Source: Clostridia bacterium (GTDB lineage: Bacteria; Bacillota; Clostridia; Lachnospirales; Lachnospiraceae). From it: a DNA stretch of 43,743 bases. Shown here piece after piece: positions 32,641 to 41,701 of the stretch. The first letter of the stretch is position 1. Every line of letters starts with the position of its first letter. Made by a program: the position numbers and the translations under genes. The stretch spans positions 1-43,743 of the forward strand of contig JAJQEA010000311.1 in the NCBI GenBank assembly GCA_021201905.1, written 5' to 3'. The notes under the pieces were generated by a model, which worked only from the letters and a program-made list of their open reading frames with translations, was not told where the DNA came from and did not search any database.

Positions 32641-33984
32641 CTAATGCACAAACACCAGAGAGAGGATAAACACAATGATAATGGTCACGATACCCATGAC
32701 GCCGGTCATGCCGGTCTGGCACTTATAAGCGTCCTTTGTCTCCATGTCGGAGAACTGGGATACCACCCAGAAGTAGGAGTCATTGGCATGGGACACGGTC
32801 ATGGAGCCTGCGCCGATAGCCATAATCACAAGTACCTTTGCCAGAGGGGAGGTAAATCCCAGGGCAGGCATCAGAGGCGCAATCATGGCGGAGGTAGTAA
32901 TCATGGCAACGGTGGACGCTCCCATGGCTGTCTTTAACAGGGCCGCAATGATAAATGGAAGGAATACGCCCACACCAAGACCCAGAAGGGATGCGCTCAG
33001 GGCATCTGCAATTGGCAGTTTCTGAAGAATGGCTCCGAATGCGCCGCCTGCACCGGTGATGGCCAGGATGCCTGCGGAGTTGGTGACGCCTTCTGTAATC
33101 CAGGATAAGGTGTTTTTCTTCTCGGCGGCCGGAACCAGGGTCATGGCCAGGAACACGCCTAAAATCAGGGCAATAACAGGATTACCGATAAAGGAGAAGA
33201 ACATCTTCACAACCCCGTCTCCAAAGGGAGCGCTGGGAAAATCACCTACGGATTTCAGTGCGATCAGTACGATGGGAAGCAGGATAGGCGAGAAGCTGTG
33301 GAGGGCGCCGGGCAGCTTGCCGTATTTCTGGAGCAGCTCATCCACCGTGTACTCAGGGTTGGCAGGGATATCAATTTTGCTGGATACCTTTTTGGCATAG
33401 AACAGCGCTGATAAGGTGGCTGGTATGGATACCACAAGGCCCACCAGTATGGTCAGTCCCAAATCGGCTTCCAGGGTACCTGCCATGGCAATGGGGCCAG
33501 GGGTAGGGGGAACCAGACAGTGGGTTGCATATAAGCCGCCGGACAGGGCGGTAGCCATGACGGCCAGGGATACATTGCTCTGGCTGGCCAGGGCTCTGGA
33601 AATGGGGCTTAAGATGACGAAGCCGGAATCGCAGAATACAGGGATACCTGTCACATAACCGGTGATGGCCATGGTCAGAACGCTGTTTTTCTTTCCCACC
33701 AGCTTGAGAATGGTGTTGGCCATGGTCAGGGCGGCACCTGTCTTTTCAAGGATGGTCCCGATGATGGTTCCTGCCAGGATTACGATACCGATGCTGGCCA
33801 GTATGTTGCCGAAACCGCTTTTTACCGTGTTGATGACTTCCTCTGTGGGAATTCCACAGACCAGGCCCACGGCGATGGCGATAACCGTAAGTACGATGAA
33901 CGGGTGCTGGTTAAACTTGGATATGGCCAATACCATACAAACTACGGCCAGAAATATGACTAAGAATATAAATAAACCTGACAT
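32641..33984 (-). CDS. GntP-family gluconate-type proton symporter
   Basis: Inner-membrane permease of the GntP/ArsB-like superfamily, which imports gluconate, D-serine or related hydroxy acids with protons. The 447-residue product is almost wholly hydrophobic, with about 12 membrane segments. Typical segments include GYVTGIPVFCDSGFVILSP, ATHCLVPPTPGPIAMAG and AGSMTVSHANDSYFWVV. The TGIPVFCD and PPTPGP motifs are diagnostic for the family. It lies 22 bases downstream of the CdaR-type regulator gene, suggesting a regulator-transporter unit for sugar acid use. The exact substrate is not determinable here. Confidence 0.92.
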   Translation of the reverse strand: MSGLFIFLVIFLAVVCMVLAISKFNQHPFIVLTVIAIAVGLVCGIPTEEVINTVKSGFGNILASIGIVILAGTIIGTILEKTGAALTMANTILKLVGKKNSVLTMAITGYVTGIPVFCDSGFVILSPISRALASQSNVSLAVMATALSGGLYATHCLVPPTPGPIAMAGTLEADLGLTILVGLVVSIPATLSALFYAKKVSSKIDIPANPEYTVDELLQKYGKLPGALHSFSPILLPIVLIALKSVGDFPSAPFGDGVVKMFFSFIGNPVIALILGVFLAMTLVPAAEKKNTLSWITEGVTNSAGILAITGAGGAFGAILQKLPIADALSASLLGLGVGVFLPFIIAALLKTAMGASTVAMITTSAMIAPLMPALGFTSPLAKVLVIMAIGAGSMTVSHANDSYFWVVSQFSDMETKDAYKCQTGMTGVMGIVTIIIVFILSLVFVH

Positions 33985-34006
33985 TGTAAAACCTCCTCAA
34001 ATATGT

Positions 34007-35155
34007 TTAAGTGATATCATCTACCGGATGATATATGAGAATCAGACGGATCAGAAATTCCCTGGTAAAGGGAGTCTCGTTTTCCAGGTCCAGCAGCTGG
34101 AACAGCCGTTTCATCCTGTAAAGAAGGGTGCTTTTGTGCAGGTGAAGCCGCCCGGACGCCTTCTGCACACTGCCGTTCTCCTGGTAATATACCCTGGCAG
34201 TCACCAGAAGGACCTCGGCCTGCCTGGGGTCCTGGCTGGCTGTCAGTTTACGGTACAGCATTTCCGCATACTTGGTACCGCCGTGAAGCAGGGACTTGTA
34301 AAGCAGATACTGAATTTTGACCTGGCTGTCCTCCAGATTGCGGACCGGTCCGCCCTCCATGGAAATCAGGGTATTGGATTCCTTCATACCGCCGGGAATG
34401 TCCTCCAGCCGCGCGCAGGCACCGCTGACTGCAATGCAGAGTTCCTCCTCCCGGACCACCTGGGCTATGATTTTGTCCAGGGCTTCGTCTCCCTTCCCTT
34501 GTCTGGAAACACTGTGGATGATGATACAGTCATTGTTCTGGATGCCGAACACATCCCTTGAGCGGTCCAGGGTGCCCTGCCACATCATGTTCTGGATGAG
34601 CTGGGTGTAGTGGTTCATCTGCTCCCTGGTATTGTTCCGTTTGCATGCCCGTATCATAATGACCTTGACAGGAAACACCAGCTGGACCGGAATCAGGGCC
34701 GACAGCTGGTAGATGGTCTCCATCTGCCCTGTGTCTCCGAGAAGTAGCAGGCTCAGAAGGCGGTTCCTCACCTCGAATTCCACGTTTTGTTTCTGTGCCA
34801 TGGCCTGCTGGGCAAAATGCTGTGTCGCATAGACCTTCAGAAGATTGGCTACGTTCAGCATCTGCTCCTCGCATCCGAAGATGCCCACCACCCCAATCAG
34901 CTCATCCTTCAGAAAGATGGGCATGTTATAGCCCTCCTTTGCGCCGGGATACTGGGGCAGATCCTTTGTCTCAATAAGAACCGGCTTTCCGGTGGCAATG
35001 ACCTCGGCCGCGCCCTGGTGGAAGGTGCCGATGTGCTCCTTTTCCGTGGAGGCGATAATGGTCCCTTCCCGGTCCATGATATTGATGGTGCGTCCTCCCA
35101 CCAGGGAGGAGGTAGCCTCCACGAAATCCTGTGCCATACTGGAAAATTCCAACAT
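34007..35155 (-). CDS. CdaR-family transcriptional regulator (sugar diacid type)
   Basis: DNA-binding regulator, 382 residues. The N-terminal part (about 1-135) is a sugar-diacid recognition domain (SSLVGGRTINIMDREGTIIA, PQYPGAKEGYNMPIF). A central region resembles the GGDEF-like linker of PucR/CdaR proteins. The C-terminus is a PucR-type helix-turn-helix (GSVQKASGRLHLHKSTLLYR, about 330-350). Members usually activate uptake and use of glucarate, galactarate or glycerate. GGGAGGAAGAT precedes ATG, giving a firm start. The gntP-type gene follows closely, and a metallo-beta-lactamase-fold gene lies upstream on the same strand. Confidence 0.88.
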   Translation of the reverse strand: MLEFSSMAQDFVEATSSLVGGRTINIMDREGTIIASTEKEHIGTFHQGAAEVIATGKPVLIETKDLPQYPGAKEGYNMPIFLKDELIGVVGIFGCEEQMLNVANLLKVYATQHFAQQAMAQKQNVEFEVRNRLLSLLLLGDTGQMETIYQLSALIPVQLVFPVKVIMIRACKRNNTREQMNHYTQLIQNMMWQGTLDRSRDVFGIQNNDCIIIHSVSRQGKGDEALDKIIAQVVREEELCIAVSGACARLEDIPGGMKESNTLISMEGGPVRNLEDSQVKIQYLLYKSLLHGGTKYAEMLYRKLTASQDPRQAEVLLVTARVYYQENGSVQKASGRLHLHKSTLLYRMKRLFQLLDLENETPFTREFLIRLILIYHPVDDIT

Positions 35156-35218
35156 ATCTTCCTCCCGCCGCCAGATGCGTCCCCTGAGTAATCCGGGGAA
35201 TGAAAAGTGTCAAAGGAA

Positions 35219-36049
35219 TCAGAGGAACAGGCAGTCGCCTGCACCCAGATACACGGTGTTCAGTTCCGGGTTTTCAGCCATCATGCTGCGCAAAAGCTCT
35301 CCGGAGCAGTGGTTAAAGCCCAGAAGTCCGATGCCCAGCTCTTTCATGGTACGGATGGTCTTGTGAATGCGATCCCGGTCAGCCTCCACCAGGTGGGTCC
35401 CTCCCACCACGGCGCGTATGGGCTGGGAGAAGTGCTGCCTTACCGTATCCAGGATGTTAAGGATGCCCGGATGACTGCATCCCACCATAACCACCAGTTC
35501 ACCTCTCTCCTCCAGCACAAGGCAGACCTCATCCTGGAAATAATCCTGCTTCCATCCGTCCCTGTCCCGTATCACAAAACGATCCAGGATTGTCTCAAAG
35601 TCATGGGACCGCCTTATGCCGCCCATGACCCAGCACCCTTTGCCGATGGGAAGGACAGACTCGCATACCATATGGCGGATGCCGTGTTCCTCCAGAAACA
35701 GGCTGTCAAATCCCGTACCCAGATAGGTTGCCTTGAATCCGTTTCTGGCATATTTTTCCCCGAAGAACCCGTTTCCCGTAACCAGGGGACAGCTAAGGCC
35801 TGCCGCCACAAAATCCCTGTAGCCCGCGGCGTGGTCATAATGCCCGTGGCTCCCCACTGCTATGTCTGTCTGTTCCAACCGGATTCCCAGCCTGAGGGCG
35901 TTTTCCAGGGCGTGTCTGCCTGCTCCGAAGTCAAAGAGGATGCGCATATCTCCTGCCTCCACATAAAAGGACAATCCGTGTTCTGCCTTCATGGCTTTTT
36001 GTTCCCCGGCCAGATTGTCCATGACAGTCACTATCTTGATGATCCTCAC
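35219..36049 (-). CDS. Metallo-beta-lactamase-fold hydrolase
   Basis: A 276-residue MBL-fold protein of the subgroup annotated as 7,8-dihydropterin-6-methyl-4-(beta-D-ribofuranosyl)-aminobenzene-5'-phosphate synthase-like. Metal ligands are visible: His68, His70, Asp72, His73 in SHGHYDHAAG; a later His in VGCSHPGILNIL; GGTHL; and a His in LGFNHCSGE. Real substrate is unknown. The start is GTG 36047-36049, which directly abuts AGGAG, leaving no spacer; the perfect AGGAGGTGA would be better placed for a codon some bases later, but no ATG occurs until residue 10. It leads a minus-strand group with the CdaR and GntP genes. Confidence 0.85.
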   Translation of the reverse strand: MRIIKIVTVMDNLAGEQKAMKAEHGLSFYVEAGDMRILFDFGAGRHALENALRLGIRLEQTDIAVGSHGHYDHAAGYRDFVAAGLSCPLVTGNGFFGEKYARNGFKATYLGTGFDSLFLEEHGIRHMVCESVLPIGKGCWVMGGIRRSHDFETILDRFVIRDRDGWKQDYFQDEVCLVLEERGELVVMVGCSHPGILNILDTVRQHFSQPIRAVVGGTHLVEADRDRIHKTIRTMKELGIGLLGFNHCSGELLRSMMAENPELNTVYLGAGDCLFL

Positions 36050-36327
36050 CTCCTATAAGCTTATAAAATTTTTATAATATTTATGAAATGATTATATCAT
36101 AATTTACTTCTTTTTCCATTGTGACAGAACACAAATATTTGCAAAAAATTCTATTTTTCAGTCTATTTTTATTTAAAGTATACAAATGAAAGAAGATATT
36201 ACCATTATAGGGAGGCCCGGTGTATTGTAACAGAAATTCCCACAATTTTTCAAGAAAAAAGTAAGGAAAACCTTGATATATTATGTTAGAATAGGTCATA
36301 TAAGTTAACGTATGAGGAGAGGACATC
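36050..36327. other. AT-rich divergent promoter region
   Basis: A 278-base spacer, clearly richer in A and T than the flanking genes, between the minus-strand MBL gene and the plus-strand response regulator gene. On the minus strand a perfect TATAAT (complement of 36091-36096) sits about 42 bases before the MBL start, with a weak -35. On the plus strand TATATT and TAGAAT (about 36275-36293) are candidate -10 boxes without a convincing -35. No gene seen. Confidence 0.5.
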
Positions 36328-37032
36328 ATGCCCGATATAAATATCCTGGTAGTAGATGATGAAAAAGAGATTGCGGATTTGATTGAGATTTATCTTGTAA
36401 GTGATGGCTATAAAGTGTTTAAGGCGGAGAATGCTGCCAAGGGGCTGGAAATTCTTTCCAAAGAAGAGGTACACCTGGTACTGTTGGACATTATGATGCC
36501 GGGGATGAACGGCCTGGAGATGTGCAAGAAGATAAGGGAGACCAACAACATTCCCATTATCATGCTCAGCGCCAAGTCCACGGATTTAGATAAGATATTA
36601 GGTCTGGGAACAGGGGCGGACGACTATGTGGTGAAGCCCTTTAACCCGTTAGAGCTGACTGCCAGGGTCAAATCACAGCTGCGCCGCTACACCCAGCTGA
36701 ACCCTAACAGCGCTTCCAAGGAAAAGGCCAACAACGAGATTACCATAAAGGGAATGACCATTAACAAGGATAACCATAAGGTGATTGTGGACGATGAGGA
36801 AATCAAGCTCACACCCATTGAGTTCGATATCCTGTACCTGCTGGCTTCCAATCCGGGCAAGGTATTCAGCACCGACGAGATATTCGAGAAGGTGTGGAAT
36901 GAAAAGGTATATGAGGCCAACAACACGGTCATGGTACATATCAGACGCCTGAGAGGCAAGATGAAAGAGGACACCAGACAGAATAAAATCATCACCACAG
37001 TGTGGGGAGTAGGTTATAAAATTGAAAAGTGA
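36328..37032 (+). CDS. VanR-like response regulator (OmpR family)
   Basis: Two-component response regulator of 234 residues. Receiver domain with acidic pocket VVDDE (8-12), phospho-acceptor Asp54 in LLDIMMPGMNG and Lys103 in DDYVVKPF; then a winged-helix DNA-binding domain (about 135-232) ending TTVWGVGYKIEK, the same ending as VanR-type regulators. GAGGAGAGG precedes the ATG. The stop overlaps the kinase gene. No vanHAX-like resistance genes are in view, so its target is more likely the downstream transport operon. Naming it after VanR is a similarity statement, not a resistance call. Confidence 0.93.
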   Translation: MPDINILVVDDEKEIADLIEIYLVSDGYKVFKAENAAKGLEILSKEEVHLVLLDIMMPGMNGLEMCKKIRETNNIPIIMLSAKSTDLDKILGLGTGADDYVVKPFNPLELTARVKSQLRRYTQLNPNSASKEKANNEITIKGMTINKDNHKVIVDDEEIKLTPIEFDILYLLASNPGKVFSTDEIFEKVWNEKVYEANNTVMVHIRRLRGKMKEDTRQNKIITTVWGVGYKIEK

Positions 37033-38158
37033 TATGAGCAGGCGCTACCATACCCGGGTTATCACCAACATTATATACAGCGCCATCATTTCCTGTCTGG
37101 TGGAAATATTTCTGGTGACCAACGTGTCCATGATTGCCAGATACATGGAGGAATCCGGGCGCATGAACCGCCTGCTTCAGGCTGTGCTGGATTACCATGT
37201 GGCGGTGGTGCTGGTATATGTGGTATCCGGGCTGGTGCTGTTCGCGGTGACCTTTATGATTCTGCAGGAACCCTATATCCGCTATATCAGCAATATATCG
37301 GATGCGGTTCAGAGCATATCAGAGGGCAACCTGAACACCACCATTGATGTGATTGGGGATGATGAGTTCTCCAGCATGGCTGCCAACCTTAACAAGATGG
37401 TGGAGGATATCCGGGAGCTGATGGATAAGGAGAGGGAATCAGAGCGCACCAAGAACGAGCTTATAACCAATGTGGCCCACGACCTGCGCACACCCCTTAC
37501 ATCTATTATCGGATACCTGGAGCTGCTGGCCGGCAACAACAGGATACCGGCTGAGATGCAGCACAAGTACATAGAAATCGCATACGGAAAGGCGCGCCGC
37601 CTGGAGAAGCTGATTGAAGATCTGTTTGGATTTACCAAGCTCAATTGCGGCAGGATATCTATGCACGTATCCCAGCTGGATGTGGTAAAGCTGCTGGGAC
37701 AGCTTTTGGAGGAGGCATATCTGAACTTTGTGGAAAAGAACCTGTCGTATGACCTGCAGAGCAATGTACCGGCTAAAATCATAACAGCTGACGGCAATCT
37801 GCTGGCCCGTCTGTTCGACAACCTGATTGGCAATGCCATCAAGTATGGCGCGGACGGAAAAAGAGTCCTGGTAAAGATACTGGCCCAGGAGGATGTGGTG
37901 ACGGTTTCCATTACAAATTACGGCTACGTCATATCGCCGGAGGAGCTGCCTCTGATATTCAACAAGTTTTACCGGGTGGAGCAGTCCCGGTCCAGCAGTA
38001 CGGGCGGCACGGGCCTGGGACTTGCCATTGCAAAGGAAATCGTGGACATGCACGGGGGCACCATCCATGTGACCAGCGATTTGGACGGCACCGTGTTCAC
38101 GGTAAAGCTTCAGGTGAATTTTGACATCAATAAAGAGAATTTTGGAACTATTAGCTGA
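37022..38158 (+). CDS. VanS-like sensor histidine kinase
   Basis: Membrane sensor kinase, 378 residues, partner of the preceding regulator. Two membrane segments (about 15-38 and 60-82) flank a short outer loop of about 20 residues, so sensing may occur in the membrane or through a partner. A HAMP region (about 85-135) follows, then HisKA with His153 in NVAHDLRTPLTS, and HATPase_c with N box (DNLIGNAIKYG), F box (FNKFYRV) and G box (GGTGLGLAIAKEI). TTG 37022 has GGGGAGTAGG upstream and overlaps the regulator gene by 11 bases; ATG 37034 is an alternative. Confidence 0.92.
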   Translation: MKSDMSRRYHTRVITNIIYSAIISCLVEIFLVTNVSMIARYMEESGRMNRLLQAVLDYHVAVVLVYVVSGLVLFAVTFMILQEPYIRYISNISDAVQSISEGNLNTTIDVIGDDEFSSMAANLNKMVEDIRELMDKERESERTKNELITNVAHDLRTPLTSIIGYLELLAGNNRIPAEMQHKYIEIAYGKARRLEKLIEDLFGFTKLNCGRISMHVSQLDVVKLLGQLLEEAYLNFVEKNLSYDLQSNVPAKIITADGNLLARLFDNLIGNAIKYGADGKRVLVKILAQEDVVTVSITNYGYVISPEELPLIFNKFYRVEQSRSSSTGGTGLGLAIAKEIVDMHGGTIHVTSDLDGTVFTVKLQVNFDINKENFGTIS

Positions 38159-38177
38159 CTTGAACGGAGAATATAGG

Positions 38178-40739
38178 ATGAGAAAGTGTAACATGCAGAT
38201 ATTTCCGGAGAAAATAAAAAGGGCGCTGAAAAGCACCCTTTTTGGCTTAGTGCTGGCAGCCTCTGTCACGGTCCAGTCCCTGGGAGCCCAGGCTCCGGGC
38301 GCAGACCGTACATCTGCCCAGGCTTCGGGGACGGACCATACAGCCGCCAGGGAGGAAACCGTGGAAGCACCCGTTGCCATGGACGTGGTCTATGGTTATC
38401 AGAATACAGCGAAAAGCGGCCGTTTCCTGCCCCTTAAAATTGAACTGTCCAGCCAGTCCGGCCAGGCGTTTAAGGGAACCCTGTGTATCCTGGCCATGGA
38501 GTCGGATTTCCAGGGATATAACATGAACCTGGATTATGATGTGTACCGGTATGAGTATCCGGTGGAAATGGAACCCGGCGAAAGTGTGAACAAATCAATG
38601 AGCATATCCCTGGGGGCAAGAGTGGACCAGATGTATGTGCGCCTGCTGGATGAGAATGGTAGCGAGGTGGTGAGCAAACGCCTGAAGCTGAACCTGAACC
38701 TGGAGACAGCAGAGCTTTTTATCGGCGTACTCAGTGACAACCCGGCGGAGCTTCTGTATTTTAACGGCGTGGGTATTAACTACAGCACCCTCAGGACCAA
38801 GACCATCGAGATGACGGCAGCCACCCTGCCGGCGTCGGAGCTGGGCCTGGACCAGCTGGATGTGCTGCTCATAACGGATTTTGATTCCGGAAAGCTGTCA
38901 GGGCAGCAGATAGAGGCTGTGTGGGAGTGGGTCCGCAAGGGCGGTGTTCTGCTCATAGGAACCGGTGACAGGGGAGAGGATACCATGAGGGGCTTTGGCA
39001 AGGAACTTTTAGAGCAGCCCCTACCCCAACCCGATGAGCGGGTCATCAACATGGGCGTGGAATACGCGGTGGACCGGCCGGAAGGCGCTTCCATCCCTCT
39101 GGTCTGCACGGATGTCATGCTGAAAGGCGGCACCGAGGTTCTGGGCAGCGACGAGCTGTCCGTCCTCTCATCGGTTTCCGTGGGGAACGGACTGGCTGCC
39201 GTTGCCATGTATGATTTTGTGGACATTGAGGAATTCTGCCAGGCCAATATCTCCTATATCGACAATCTGTTCACCACCCTTCTGGGCGAGGACAAGATAA
39301 ACGGGCTGGCAAGCGCCATGGACGGGAGCACATCTAGCCAGTTCTGGTCAGTCCAGGGGCTGATTAATACAGGAAATATCAATAATCTTCCAAAGGTGGG
39401 CCTCTATGTGACGCTGGCTGTGGCCTATGTGGCTCTGGCCGGACCCGGCCTCTACTTCTTCTGGAAGCAGAGGGGAATGCGCCAGTATTACCAGCTGTCC
39501 GTGGGGATTCTGTCCCTGTTCTGTACCGGCATGGTTCTGCTCATGGGCATGAGCACGCGGTTTACAGGGCCCTTCTTCACCTATGCAACCATAAAGGATA
39601 CGGACAGGGATGAGATATCGGAAACCACATTTATCAACATGCGTGCCCCCTATAATAAATCCTATTCCGTAACGCTGAACCCGGAATACACCCTGTATCC
39701 CATTACGGGAAGCGCTTATTACAATATGGGTCCCCTGCCCAAATTCATGGGTGAGGAATCACCGTCCATAACCATACATTATGATGAGGAGGGCACCAGG
39801 GTCAGGTCCGACAATGTGGGCGCCTTCAACTCAAAATTCTTCATGATGGAGCGCCGCATGGAAAACGGACAGCAGGAGGGATTTACAGGCGATGTGAAGT
39901 CCTTTGACGGTAAGGTGACAGGGACGCTGACCAACAATTACGGCCAGGAAGTGGATAATGTGGCCATCCTTCTGTATAACCAGATGATTCTCATTGGGCA
40001 CATGGAGCCGGGGGAGACTGTTAGTCTGGACAACATGAAGGTCATATACGGAATCACCAATTTCGGTTATGCCATGGCAGAGCAGATCACCGGGGCCTCC
40101 CGCTATAAAGAGGACAAGGATATACGGGATGCGGCCTATGTGCAGGCATTGGAGAGGACCAACCTCCTGTCCTTCTATATGGGAAACTATCTGTCAGGCT
40201 ATCACTCGGAGGCCAGGGTGCTGGGCTTCAGCGATGAGAAGGAGGAGACTGGATTCTTAAAGTCCTCCAGCTATGAGACATATGGTTCCACCCTCCTTAC
40301 CTCCTCCATTGATGTGAATTATGAACAGGACGGCATGATATACAAATCCGCCCTCCAGAAGCAGCCCAATGTGCTTTCAGGCGAGTATTATGCGGCCAAC
40401 AACAGCATGTACGGCCTGACTCCGGTCATGTTAGAGTATTATCTGGGAAATGACATCGAGGTGGAGAAGCTGTCCTTCCACCAGATGAGCGACGAGGTGG
40501 TGCAGAGCATGCGGTACTACTATACAGTGCCGTTTGCGGGCAATATGTATTTCTATAACTACAACACCGGCACCTATGATTCCATGGATACCCATGTCCA
40601 GTCCTATGACAGGGAGACGCTGGAGCCATACCTGTCCCCGGGCAATACCCTGACCATCAAGTATGTGTACGATGCCACAGGCGATTACACCTGGAATATC
40701 ATGCTGCCCATACTGACTGTGACAGGAAGGAGTAAATGA
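38178..40739 (+). CDS. Large membrane protein with GATase-like domain (GldG/DUF4350-like)
   Basis: An 853-residue protein probably working with the ABC transporter encoded just downstream. Signal sequence or anchor (about residues 17-37), then a long outer region with beta-rich start and a class-I glutamine-amidotransferase-like segment (about 225-265: LDVLLITDFDSGKLS, WVRKGGVLLIGTG). This kind of domain is found in GldG and DUF4350 proteins next to ABC-2 exporters. Two membrane segments follow (about 407-430 and 440-462), then a C-terminal outer domain of about 390 residues. GGAG ends eight bases before ATG 38178, which is why I prefer it over the longer in-frame start. The stop overlaps the next start as TGATG. 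Confidence 0.75.
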   Translation: MRKCNMQIFPEKIKRALKSTLFGLVLAASVTVQSLGAQAPGADRTSAQASGTDHTAAREETVEAPVAMDVVYGYQNTAKSGRFLPLKIELSSQSGQAFKGTLCILAMESDFQGYNMNLDYDVYRYEYPVEMEPGESVNKSMSISLGARVDQMYVRLLDENGSEVVSKRLKLNLNLETAELFIGVLSDNPAELLYFNGVGINYSTLRTKTIEMTAATLPASELGLDQLDVLLITDFDSGKLSGQQIEAVWEWVRKGGVLLIGTGDRGEDTMRGFGKELLEQPLPQPDERVINMGVEYAVDRPEGASIPLVCTDVMLKGGTEVLGSDELSVLSSVSVGNGLAAVAMYDFVDIEEFCQANISYIDNLFTTLLGEDKINGLASAMDGSTSSQFWSVQGLINTGNINNLPKVGLYVTLAVAYVALAGPGLYFFWKQRGMRQYYQLSVGILSLFCTGMVLLMGMSTRFTGPFFTYATIKDTDRDEISETTFINMRAPYNKSYSVTLNPEYTLYPITGSAYYNMGPLPKFMGEESPSITIHYDEEGTRVRSDNVGAFNSKFFMMERRMENGQQEGFTGDVKSFDGKVTGTLTNNYGQEVDNVAILLYNQMILIGHMEPGETVSLDNMKVIYGITNFGYAMAEQITGASRYKEDKDIRDAAYVQALERTNLLSFYMGNYLSGYHSEARVLGFSDEKEETGFLKSSSYETYGSTLLTSSIDVNYEQDGMIYKSALQKQPNVLSGEYYAANNSMYGLTPVMLEYYLGNDIEVEKLSFHQMSDEVVQSMRYYYTVPFAGNMYFYNYNTGTYDSMDTHVQSYDRETLEPYLSPGNTLTIKYVYDATGDYTWNIMLPILTVTGRSK

Positions 40740-41701
40740 TGCTGGAGATAAGAGGACTACACAAGATATACGGAAAATACCATGCATTAAGCGGCCTGGA
40801 CATGACGGTGGAGACCGGGGCCCTCTACGGGTTCGTGGGGCCCAACGGAGCCGGTAAAACCACCACCATTAAAATCATGACAGGGCTTCTGGAGACGGAG
40901 GAGGGCAGGATTACCATAAACGGCATGGACGCCCGCGCCGATCTGGGAAAGCTTAAGTCCATGATTGGCTATGTGCCGGATTTCTTCGGGGTGTACGATA
41001 ACCTGACCGTGTCGGAGTACATGGAATTCTTTGCGGCCTGCCACCACATAAGCGGTCTGGTGGCAAGGAAGAGATACACGGCCCTGCTGGAGCAGGTGGG
41101 GCTGGAGGATAAGCTGGATTTCTTCGTGGACGGACTGTCCAGGGGCATGAAGCAGAGACTGTGCCTGGCCAGGGCCCTGATTCACGATCCGGCCATCCTC
41201 ATATTGGATGAACCCACATCGGGGCTGGACCCCAGGACCCGCTTTGAGTTCAGGGAAATATTAAAGGAGCTCCAGGAATCGGGCAAGACCATCGTAATCA
41301 GTTCCCATGTCCTGTCCGAGCTGTCCGAGCTCTGTACGGATATAGGAATCATAGACCAGGGAAGGATGGTGCTGGAGGGAAATATAGACGATATCCTGTC
41401 CAGGGTCAATACCTCCAATCCGCTGGTTATATCCGTGTTCACTAACATTGACAAGGCGCTGTCCATTCTTAAGAGCCATCCCTGTGTGCAGACCATATCC
41501 CTGCGTGAACAGGATATCTGTGTACGGTTTGCGGGGGATGCCCAGGACGAGGCCCTGCTGCTCCAGCAGCTGATTGACAGCGATGTGCTGGTCAACGGAT
41601 TCACCCGGGAAAAGGGAAGCCTGGAATCCGTATTTATGCAGCTGACAGAACATGAAGAGGAAAGGGTGGTGTTGTCATATGATGCGAAATCCGGTCTATA
41701 G
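40739..41701 (+). CDS. ABC transporter ATP-binding protein
   Basis: Cytoplasmic ATPase of an ABC-2 type exporter, 320 residues. Walker A GPNGAGKTT (34-42), signature LSRGMKQRLCLARAL, Walker B ILILDEPTSGLDP, and switch His in ISSHVLSEL. The C-terminal 90 residues form an extra domain as in CcmA/GldA-type ATPases. AAGGAG lies seven bases before ATG 40739. It overlaps the preceding gene at TGATG and the following permease gene by about 20 bases, so the three are tightly coupled. Confidence 0.94.
   Translation: MLEIRGLHKIYGKYHALSGLDMTVETGALYGFVGPNGAGKTTTIKIMTGLLETEEGRITINGMDARADLGKLKSMIGYVPDFFGVYDNLTVSEYMEFFAACHHISGLVARKRYTALLEQVGLEDKLDFFVDGLSRGMKQRLCLARALIHDPAILILDEPTSGLDPRTRFEFREILKELQESGKTIVISSHVLSELSELCTDIGIIDQGRMVLEGNIDDILSRVNTSNPLVISVFTNIDKALSILKSHPCVQTISLREQDICVRFAGDAQDEALLLQQLIDSDVLVNGFTREKGSLESVFMQLTEHEEERVVLSYDAKSGL

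Noticed and set aside
34787-36058. Long plus-strand ORFs opposite the CdaR and MBL genes
   Set aside because: Antisense shadows; the minus-strand frames carry intact family motifs and ribosome sites.
36328-38158. Vancomycin resistance operon
   Set aside because: Regulator and kinase resemble VanR and VanS, but no ligase or dehydrogenase genes follow; the downstream genes encode an ABC exporter.
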